Shown here one piece after another: positions 12,301 through 24,300 of a stretch of 64,000 nt of DNA (the first letter of the stretch is position 1; each line of letters begins with the position of its first letter). The notes under the pieces were generated by a model. It was not told the DNA's origin. It did no database searches and saw only the letters and a list, made by a program, of their open reading frames with translations. Made by a program: the position numbers and the translations under genes. The stretch comes from Spongilla lacustris (lineage: Eukaryota > Porifera > Demospongiae > Spongillida > Spongillidae): NCBI GenBank assembly GCA_949361645.1, contig OX442433.1:4211720-4275719 (forward strand), read 5' to 3'.

Positions 12301-15300
12301 CTTCTTGCATGTGTAAACTGGAAAGTCAGCACTGGAGTGTGGATACTGTTGTGAGTTGCCTTTCTATCCACCTGAGAAGAGGCATTGTATTTATCCTGAG
12401 GCACATGTTCGTTGTGAGGAACTGTTGCAGCATTGCTAGCGAGGAATGGATTACAATTGTAGACTACATGTACATGTACATGTACATATATATGTATACA
12501 TATACATGTATAATTGATACTTGTATTGACAGTAAGCAGGAAGGCACATATTTAATTCCAAAATCTCACATACATGTACATTTCCTACTTGTAGCCACAA
12601 GAAGATTTAGATGCTGAGTTGTTCAATGATAATGATTCAGTTGCCCATTCAGAGCTAGATGAATTTGCACCTGTGCTGCAACAACAAGCGTGCTTAGAAA
12701 CATTTGAACATTTACTTGTAGACATTCCAAAAAAGGTATGTATTTAATAGTACACATATACATGTACATGCACATGAAATGAAGCTGGGCATTTTTGTGT
12801 GGAGTCATTCAAGATTAGTTACTCTATAGGACCCACGGTAGAGGGTCCTACGGTCCTATGTAAGATTGGCTTCGTGGGCATGGTTATCGACGGAGCATTT
12901 CAAAACGGTAACAAAGCGTTGCCTATACTCTCCAGCTCGCATATAATCCATCACAAACGTGATAGATATGCACATATAACTTGGCCTTTGCTAAATAGTG
13001 CCGTTTATGTGGATTGACAAGTCGTTACCAAAATTCCGCCATTTAATTTTTGTTCTTCCGTGCATCACATATAACTCGCGACAGAAACAGCGTAAGAAGA
13101 TGAGATTAGCTTCAAAAAGTAGCATTTTATTTCCAAATGAGCCCTTTCATACAAATAAGACCTACAATTGTTAGCTGTGATGAAATGCCATGAAATGACC
13201 CAAGCAGGTGCAATTCATTATCGGTGAAAATTCTCAGTTGCCTAGCAGTATGCAAATGACGTCACACATGCGTCTTAATTACATGTACTGTTTGTTACAA
13301 TTAATATACGCAGCTGCAGACACGTTTACAACGGGCGGTTCTAATTCAGCAAAGGTGACCAAGCCAAATAAAACGGCTCGTTTATTAACAAGGAGAACTC
13401 CGAGTTTAAGATACAATGTATCCGAATAACAAAGATAGGCTTATCAATAAAATTAAAGAGTATACTCAGATTTAATACCCGAAACTAATAAGAGGGATCT
13501 AAGCATCCTATGCATTGCAACGAATACACTAAGCCATATATTATATTGACTGAACACTCCTGGCAGAGAAAAAAATTAGGGGAACAAATAAATCAAAAAC
13601 TTCTCTAATTGGTGGTATGTGTGGAACTTACATGTATGTTGAAGTGTGGTTTGGTAGGATCCTACAACTCAACAGTCCTGAATTTGCAAATGAAGAAGCC
13701 TACATGTAAGGACTGTTATAGTTGTAGGATCCTACCAAACCACACCACACTTTAACATACTGTACCTTGTTCCCTTGCTTTTTCTTACTATACCATGTTT
13801 CCTTGCTTTTTGCACCACCAATCCTACATACCACCAATCACTTTCTCGTTAGAGAAGTTTTTGATTTACTTGTATTGTGTGTACACAAAATCTTATTTCA
13901 GAATATGCTTGATAACATATGCAGATGCTCAAAAAGGTTTGGTTCAGTACATGTACATGTATATTCAACCTCTTATGCATGGTCCTTTGAACATGTGATA
14001 CAACACCTATGGCAGGCTCAGGTAGCCAATGGACCCTTTGCACAAAAGATCAAAAACCATGATAAATGTCATACATGTCTGGCATGAAGACCACAGCGGT
14101 TGCCTGGATACATTGTGTCATGTTCGCTGACCGTGCATGATAAAATGGCAACGCTTGGAGTCATTCCTTCCTGCTCGCACAGTGATCCTTCGCACAATCC
14201 AGTTCCTGATCAAACTATGTTGCCAACCACTAGTGATCTTGATAGAGTCTGCCGTACCGATAAGGGGCCCTTTTAAGCCATTGATTTAAAAAGGCTGCAG
14301 GTATGTCAGACTCTGTCAAGCTTACTGTTGGCAGCATAGTTTGATGAGGAACTGGATCAGCCGAAGGATCACTGTCTGAACGGGAAGGAATGACTCCAAG
14401 GGTTGCCATTTTATAACACAAAGCTCCACTAACACGACTCAACGTCTCTAGTCAACTGCTGTGGTTTTTACGCTGAACATGTTGTTTATAGTAGTTCCGA
14501 TCTTTCATGCAAGTGGTCCATTGGTAACGGTTGGGACCAAAGTACATGTACATGTACAAGTGTTCCACTTTCAAGGAAAATCATTTATAAATCAACCAAT
14601 TCACTGTTAGTCATTGCTAAATAATTATTCATGTTATTTTAGATATACAGGATAAAAGGCGTAAATTAAAATCAAAAAATGGCGCGTCATGCGTTTGGGG
14701 TCTGCTGTCTACATCGTATTAGACATTCATAGGTATGTCTAACCACAACCAGCTCAGCCCCCAAAGTTCGCAAATGGAAGGTAAGCATCCGTCCCCCTGT
14801 TGTCGTTGCAATGGCGATAATGCTAAGTGTAAGTTTAGTGCTTGCGTTAAAGCAGGACGTCCATGTGTTAGTTGCCTACCCTTGAAACATCAATGTTGTC
14901 ACAGTGTATCAATCGCTGCATCAACACCAGCACGGCCAACATCATTGCCGTTGCCGATTCCACGGCCACTTTCTCCATCAATATCTTCGCAGCAGCTGCC
15001 TTCCTCACAGCGCACTGCCCAGCAGCTGTCCCAATCAGATTCACTACCCCACACGTTACCCCACACGTTGGATTCTATTTCGCTCGTAGAAGTCACCCAT
15101 CCAGGTGGTAGAAGGCAATGCACAGCCCAGGGATGTCAAGAACTCGTTGCACCCACCATGTGGTGCATTCATATGGGCAGACACGCAAAGGGCGCTCTCC
15201 CTGGAAAAGTCCCAGAAGCTTGGCTAAACGAGCAAGGCCTTTCCATCTGCAACCGTTGTACCGAGTTTGTTGCTATTAATAAAGCGCCCACACATCATCT

Positions 15301-18300
15301 GAAGTGCTTATTTCAAGTTACAGTGCCCATCACTGGTGCTTCAAGCATACCATCTGTTGACCTGCCTTCTTTTGAGGACATTTGTAACCTCAAGTGCTCT
15401 TCCATTCGCTTTGTTCCTCACAACGCTAGGCCAGCTTTTGCACGTGTACTTTTAGCTGCTCTCAAAGCAGTTGCCACTGATAACTCTGTTGACTCTTGGT
15501 TGAAGCTTTTCATGCTGCCCAAGTGTGTTCTGCCTTCCTCTAAGCGTCGTGGTCGTCATAACAAGCCAGTTTCCATAAATCTACTTTGCGATCTCTGGTC
15601 AAAGGGTCACTTTGGTGAACTGTGGCTCAAGGCAGAAGGGTCATTCTATGGCAGAACACCCAGAGGGCATGCTTTGGCACCACACCTTCCCAGATTTGGT
15701 TCATATCTTTCATATATATTTATTGTACATGTATTAGGGAAAGTACTGATGCCAATTATCACCTTTGTATTTCTATCAGATACTGCGAAAATTGATTTTT
15801 AAGTATTTATTACTATTATTACCCTAACATGTAAAAAAATTTGTATCTTTTGAACTGTTGGTCATGGAGTGACGTAGAAGGTATCATTGGGAAGCCAAAA
15901 CCATGGTTCATAACACTATTGTGCTATATTAGGTATTCAATAAAGTTAATTAACCAATAACGTGTGATGCAATGTTTAGCAGCTTATGGATAAAAAGGGA
16001 CAAGTTATTCTACAATGGTATTATATTTACATAATAGTGTTGTCATAATTAAGTATAAATATTAAAAACTTGGGTTGGCTAATGTTATACATCAAGAACC
16101 TAAACATGGGAAGTAGCAGCACTTCATTTACGTTGCATCTAGGACAAAAGCATAATAAAATTCATTGTTTTGACAATGCACCACATAAAAGGATAACAAT
16201 GTTATACATGTACATGTATTCCTGCAGCAACTTAGGAAAAAGGTAAATCTCAGGGGGCCCCTACAAATACATTTTATCCCAAAGACTATGAGCTCTTTAA
16301 GCTTTTTTGAGTGATTCGCGTGAAAGGGTGTATCCTCTTGAACTGCTGGTCAAGCTAGGTGGGTCAATGGTGCAAAGGATATCACTTTTCTCAATCCAGC
16401 ATGTGTCATCTACTTCAGGGAAAACAAACTTGTTCATAGGGCCACTGGGGTGCATGAACTTGATTAAAAGGTCTCCAAACCCTTCAGAAATATCATTTAC
16501 TATACCATACCACACCTATATGCATGCTACATAGGCACTGCCAAAGTATTTTTTGGATAGGGGAACATATCTATGATACCACTGAGTACCTTTGAGGGTG
16601 TGGCATTCACTGAACCATTGCTGCAGTGCTGCATCTACTTCCTGTATAGTTTCATTACTTACAAGGTGAAAATGCACACCATGTACATGTATGTTGTCCC
16701 TGCAAAATGCAAGCATGTCTTGAGGAGTAAGGATTTGGTTTGCAACGGGTCGCTGAAGACTAGCATTAAGGGTAAGGCGTTTTGCTGTTCCACCAATCCC
16801 ATCACATGCAGTTTTACCATGTGATGATGCCACTCTGCAAGCAATCCCTTATGGTGACACAGGTTAATAATATTATAACGATTTTTATATTGCCCTGCAC
16901 AACCATCTGAAAAGTAGTGTACTGTTGCAAGGGAAGGATGGGTTACGTTTATGTTATCCCAAGCAGCTTTTTCTGAAAAGCATAGACAGTAGCTGTTGTG
17001 TGAACTCTGGTGTTCACTAACCATGCAATAGCTTTCAACACTAAGGGAAGTAGGGGCAACCAAAAGTATGTATGGCGTCATGCTTTGTTGTGCTTACATT
17101 ACAACCACAACTAATTCATAGCAGTTTGTGTTAAGCACATATAAATAAATAACACTACAGTTTGTGAAATTCAGTACTTAATAACGGTAGATATAGCCAG
17201 TTCAATTTTGATCTGAAAAAAATCTCTGATGATACAGTTTTCTTATGTACATATATTATTAATTACACTGAAAGGTTTTGTCCTTTTAACCTGACATGTG
17301 CTGCAAATGAAGAAAATCAATTATGAGTTAATTAACCTAATAAAATTATTAATTTTATTGGATAATGAAATATTCATTGATTTAACTTCTCAGTAATACC
17401 TTGCACTAAATTATGTGACATATACTGACAGAGATGTTAGCAGTCAAAGATGCAGGGTCAGTGATATAAATATTTGACAATATCTTGCAATCAGATATGC
17501 TAATGAGGTGATAATGCATTTGGTTACTTTCCCAATCATGGTGAACATGTGTACTTAAATTCATACAAATCTGAGATGGTCTGGTGCCTTTGACTGGGTG
17601 ATCTGTCATAGATTGACCCAGAAGCTCGAGCTTCGGGGTATAATAAATCCCACCATCCTAGTGATGATTCTCTCTCCAAGAAGCGTGTGGATTCGGCAAT
17701 CTCCCTTGCACAGGATGGTCTTTATGGTAAAGCATGCCAGGTCTTGACTTCCCCAGGTATTGCACCACACACTGAGGAAACATGGAGACTGCTCCAATCC
17801 AAACACCCATTTTAATTCCAGCAGATATGAATATCATGGCAATATTACGGTCCTTCCCTAAGCTCACTGCAGCTGGTCCCTCAGGTCTCCGCATACAACA
17901 CCTTATTGATGCTGCGGAAGTTCAACTGCAAACACCCATACTCCATTCCCTAAGGGCTGTCATCAACATACTTGCTTCTGGCAAGGCTCCCGTAGTATTG
18001 TCAACATTCCTTGCAGGAGGAAATCTAACAGCTCTCAAGTCAAAATCAGGTAGCCCCTTTGACATTCGTCCAATTGCAGTTGGAGAGGCTTTGCGTCGCC
18101 TTACTGGGAAATGTCTTTGTGCAATGGTTAAAGTAAAGGCTACTGGGTTTTTTCATCCATTCCAGTATGGTGTGGCTTGCCCATTTGGAGCAGAGAAGAT
18201 AGCACATGGCCTCTGCGGGCATGTATTGATGAGCACTGGGGTGATGATGACTTTGCTGTGTTGAAGATTGACATGAGGAATGCCTTCAATGTGGTATCCC

Positions 18301-21300
18301 GGCAGTCACTCCTTTCCAAGTGTACAAAGCATTTCCCAGAGCTGCTACCTTGGGCGAGCTGGTGCTACAGCCAACAACCTTTTTTGTGGCATCCCCTAGG
18401 GCGACTGAGATCTAAGTCCGGGGTGCAGCAAGGTGATCCTCTTGGTCCTCTGTTTTTTTTCCCTTGTGCTGAATGCTCTAATTACAGCAATTACCAAAGA
18501 TAGTGGTTGTCCTCTACTGTTCCATGCCTGGTATCTTGATGATGGTGCACTGGCTGGTCCAAGGTCATCTTTGTGTTCAGTCCTGAAATTGATCCAAGAG
18601 CTGGGTCCTCCCTTAGGTCTTCACATTAACATCACTAAGTGTGAGGTGTTCAGCTGCAAGGGTTTAAGTTCCTTTCCCCCTGAGATGAAACAGTCGAGTG
18701 AGCCTAATTTAGATGTTTTGGGAGTTCCTATTGGTAGTGCTGACTTCTGCTCAGCCTTCATCTCTAAAAAACACGTTGCTGTTAAACAACTCCTGTCCAG
18801 TCTGGAAGAGGTTGGAGCATTAGACCCTCAGGTGGCCTTTACACTCCTTCGTATCTGTGGAGGTTTCTGTAAGCTTATCCATCTGGCTCGCACTACTCCT
18901 CCTTTGCATACCACAAAAGCTTTTGAAATTTTTGATGCCGATGTACGTAAGTGCTTTGCACAATGTACTGCAGTGGACACATCTGATCATGCCTGGCACC
19001 AGGCTAGGCTGAGTCTGAGTAGAGGTGGTCTGGGTCTGCGTTCCCTCGCGCAACACTCCCCTGCAGCTTACATTGCCTCACTTTGTACCTCAGGTTTTGG
19101 CTCCCAGTCTCAGCACCACCTTGCCTCAGCAACTCATATGTTTAATTCGTTTCTACCACCATCAGAGGCTATTAACTTAGAGGCACTTCTGTTGACTTCA
19201 GTCACCCAAAAGAGCCTTTCCTCCAAGCTGGCCTTTCCTCCAAGCTGGCCTTTCCTCCAAGCTGGATGACCACCTCTTCAAGGTTCTAATTGACATGTCC
19301 TCCATCGCTGACAAGGCTCGCTTGCTGTCTGTTTCCTCCCCTCATGCAGGTTCATGGCTGTCTGTTACTCCATCAGAAGGTCTTGGACTCCATCTTGACC
19401 CTTCCCAATTTCAGGTTGCCATCAAGTGGTGGCTTGGCCTGGACCTTTCTTATGGTTCATGCTGCCCACTGTGCCCTGAGATTGCCTTGGACCCACTTGG
19501 CCACCATGCTGTTACCTGCAAAAGGGGTGGTGATGTGGTTTCCCGCCACAACAAACTGCGTGATGTCCTTGCAGAGTCCTGCCGGCGAGCTAATCTGGTT
19601 GTCCAGGTGGAAATGGGTAATAATCTCACCAATCACAGCCACACCCGTCCAGCTGACCTTTTAGTTCCAAACTGGGTCTTGGGCAAGGCAGCAGCTTTTG
19701 ACCTGTCTGTCACATCTCCGCTTAATCCTACAACTCTTTTGGAAGCGAGTGTGACAACAGGAGTAGCTGCACTGACCACTGAGCTGAGAAAGCACTCCTC
19801 CAATGACACCAAATGTAAGGAACTTGATTGGGTCTGTGTACCATTGGTGGTGGAGTCGTATGGAGCCTGGGGAAAAGAGGCTTTGGAGTCCATCTCTCAG
19901 CTAGCCTCTCGACTAGCCACTTGCTCGTCCAAGACAAAGTCTGTGGTTCTTACCGAACTCTACGGGCGGCTGAACCTTCACCTGGTACGAGCTAATCCAT
20001 TGCCATCCTGTCCCGTAGCATCAGTCAAAGTGATGTAGGGTAGATATATAGTTAGCATTTTGTGTACATTGTGTTTAGTCTAGTTGTATATGTTTATATA
20101 TCAGTGTATTTGTTCATGTCTATTCATGTAATATTTTAATTAATTAAAATCAAAGAAATAAAAATTAACTGAATGAATTAATATTTCTCAAAGACACCTG
20201 GTAAAACATAATGTAATAGGCATCTACAAGCTCCAACACTTGAATAATTTCAATTATCGTAAATTCAAACCACTAAATTAAGATGCTATAACCACTCATT
20301 TCAAGCTAATATTAATATTAATAAATGTCAGGTGGTACATAAATGTACATGTAGGTTAGTTTTTAAATCTGCAAACTGTCTTGATTGATAGTAAGCTGGG
20401 GTTATTCAGATCATGATTTTTTTTAAATTTTCACAAGCTACTTGATTTAGGAGATTTTAATCAATGTTCAATTACCCATTAAAGATTATATTAATGTTAT
20501 TTTTAATTTTAAACAACAATTGTCGCTTAATTAACTGATTTTCCTAGATTGTATAATGTTCACCATTTCTAGTGTTGAAAATAGAAAGTTGATATTATTT
20601 ACCATTTGGAAGATATAGCGATTCAAACTTTATACATGTATTATGATTATTTTATTATTTTATATATGTGGGACAGTTTCCGACAAAATGAGCCATCGTA
20701 TATAAATGTATAAAAATCCTTTATGTTCTAATTGCTATAACTTTCGAACAGTTAATGCTACAGTATGCACATCCTAATTCCACCACTTTATACTTTTGTG
20801 GTAAAATACAGTTTAAAGTCTTGCACTTCCTCCGTGCCAGTATTGCAATGTTTAATACCCCTCCGGGTTGTAACCCACCATAATTTTCAGTAGAAGTAAT
20901 CAAATCGCTTCAAATCCGGGTTGTAAATCTCTAGTTCCCTTAGCTATTGGATTGTTCTGTTTGTTAATTTTTATGCCATAGGTTATGGAGATAGTACATG
21001 CATGTTTTCACGCTCGATTAAAAAAAAACCCCGAATTTGAAGCAATTTGATTACTCCTGCCAAAAGTTATAGTGGGTTTAAACCCGGAGAGGTATCAGAC
21101 GTTGCAATACTGGAATGAAGCAAGTGTAAAACCCCAAAATGTATCTTACCATAGAGAAATGGCGTAGTATGAAGTGGAAGTTATATCGATTCTAACACAA
21201 GGGAATTTTATAACATTTTATATACAATACATACGATGGCTTACTTTGTTGTAAACTGTTCCATTGTTGTGTATATGCATGTACAACAAATGGACAAAGT

Positions 21301-24300
21301 TCTATACATTTACAAATAGACATGCACATGATTAGATTTTCACTTTTTAGATGCCCTTTGCATTTTTTTGCTTGCCTAACTTAAGCATTAGGCGCAAGGG
21401 AAAAGTACCAAGTTTTAGTTACATTGCATATTATCTTATTATCAAATACATGTGCATTGCATGGGTCACAACAAATTGTGTTCTTTTTGTAGGTGGAACA
21501 GGTCCAAATTGATTATGCACACAGTGCAAAACAGGTGGATGTAAAGAGGCTAAAGAAGGAAATGTGGAATATTCTTGAAACACAGCCTACCGATGTAAGT
21601 GCAAAATCTGTGTTGTAATGTACATGTACTGTATATTATGATTATAAAAATAGACAGGTCGTCAACTAAAAGAAGTGAATAAATAACAATGAAGTTTTGA
21701 CAATGTGTTTTTCTCTTCGTAACCCTTGTTACACCACCATTACCTTGAAATCATACATGCAGATACATTGACCATTAATTTAATTACTTGTAAGCTGAGA
21801 AATCTCTTGTAGAGGCAAAAGTTGATTTCATTTGTCTTTGGTTACATGTGTAAGTAAACAGTTAATGTAGATCAAACTCAACCACTGTTGATTTTGGGGA
21901 AGATTACAGTACCAGTCAGGAAAATATTTCACACCGTAGAGTACTTTTTGTACAGTAATACGTTACGCACGTACAGTAGCTACATGTAGCATACGACATT
22001 ATAATGCTGCGGTAGAGGAATACAGAACACAGTGCAATATGTCTCTACGCTGACTACGCATATCGGCATTGCTATTTGTTACATGGCACGAAATGTATGT
22101 CCTTCTCTCAAAGCTGCTGGTACACATGTACATGTACATGTACTTGTGTTCGCACGACAAAGCAGCCAAATTCTACTACCCGAACTACATGTACATGTAC
22201 ATATGTGTACGTAGTGTTTACGCGAACTTTGGTTCTCAGTACCTGTAGCTACGGTCTCACGCTATGATGCTACACCACGATAATTAAACCACGCGGAACA
22301 TACATGTAGGGAAACCTTTCTGACTTGTACTGTATTTAATACTGTTGTAAATGGACCTTTTCGTTTAAGGCCCTGGAATGTTTGCGTGTCAAAGTGATGT
22401 CATAATTAGAAGTGACGTTACATCCGGAGTACATTTGCGTTTTTCAATTTCCTGTTACAGTGGTAGCAAATTATACACCATGGTAATTTTTTTATGTGAG
22501 AAGAAGAGCACTATTGCTTCCAGGAATCCACCATCCTATCCATTTGCCTGCATAGGTGTGAAAGTGCGCGCTTTTAGAATGCCATGGAATGGCTCATTTG
22601 GTGATGCTCATTTTAATAGTGATGCTCTGGGTATTTTGTCTTGTGTTAGTTCAACCGAAGTACTGAGTTTTTCGCTAATGCATTCAATAGACACCATCCT
22701 GCAGAAACTTTGAACGAGAATGTGAAGCATGATTCACAGCATGTACATGTACATGTACCTGGAGGGGTCCTCCATATCATTCTTACCTCAAATCTCAAAG
22801 AGCTTGATGCTAACTAAGCCAATACACGCGAGAATACACGCACATCATAGCCAAACGTGCGAAGAATGTACTCCGGATGTTGATGTCACATGTAATCAAC
22901 ACTAATTACACAAGTTATAAAAAAAAAAAAACATTCTCTCAGAAAGTTAGTGGTATATAGGATTTGAAGGCAATGGTGGTGTAAAAAGAAAGGGAACAAG
23001 GGATTGAGTGGAGATTCAATGATTATTCCTAATAATTCAGTGTAATGACGTTCTATACAGTGTTAAATATAGGAATAATCATTGTATCTCCACTGAATCC
23101 CTTGTTCCCTTTCTTACCACCATTGCCTTCAAATCCTATATACCACTAACTTTCTCAGAGAGAATGTTTTTTATATCTTGTTTCTTTCATTTTTTAAAAT
23201 AAGTGACTACTAGTATATAGGTGTACATGTAGTACAATGTAGAAGTAAATACGATTGTACGATAAAATCCAGCCGTTGTAATTCCCATGTTTATTGCCTA
23301 GCAACACAATGTTTACAGTTATGTTACATTTGCAGCTGTTCCATTAGTTCGATACTCATGCGCCAAGCTTTCCCCCTTAGAAGCTCGTTTTTGCTCTGTA
23401 CATATCACGAGCAGACGCCCACCTTTGTTCAGCATCAGCATCGTACCGAACTCGGGAGGACTCTAACTCATAGTCTCGATTTAGGAGGTATTCCTCTCGT
23501 TGCTTAGCTTTTCTCTTTCGTAGCCGTAAATGCATTTTGACAAAAACAACTTCGCTTGCTAAAAGTGGTGAGCAAAACTAAAAACACAAATGAAACTCTC
23601 ACCTGTTCCATGGCAATATACACAATACACAATTCTGCAACATTGTCATGGAAACGGTTTTGTTTTAATATAGCGATTACGTACTTATACATGTATCTTG
23701 GCGCGTGAGAACAGCTGCAAATTATGTATATTGGTTACATGCTTTATTTATATATCTGATACCTGAAGATTTATTGTCAGATTTTTCGGTACATGTATGT
23801 ATCTTAGGCACACGCGAACTGGCGCTCTTTAAAACCTTTCCTATCTTGAGTTATACTCACCCATAAAGACGACAACGACTATGGACAAATTACGGTCTGG
23901 GAACGAGAACCATGAGCTTTTTTGTTCTCTTAAAGTAAACGGTCTGGCGACTTGAACAAGACATGAAAATGATCGTCTTTCTATTGTGGATCGATAGCAA
24001 TAAAGAGCTACACTATCCGTTTCTCGGTTCGTGAGTTATATGCGGGACGCGTTTAAAAATGATATTCATGATACGGCACAAATCCTATATGAGAGTTACT
24101 GCCGTAACTCTCGATTCCTTGTGCTCTTAAATGAAAAGGTCCATTAAAAAATAATTTTTGTGGGTAGATTAAATTTTTTTTCATTTAATCTCAATCATTG
24201 TGACCCAGGTATGAATGAAAATGTTGTCAGGATTGGTGTATGATGAATGAGAGGTCCAAGTTAATTAAAATTTGGTTGGGAATTCGAAAACGTTACCTTT

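Noticed and set aside
22378..22713. 111-codon frame in the AATGGACC transposon
   Set aside because: There is no recognisable domain, and the short copy at 24861-25405 does not preserve it.
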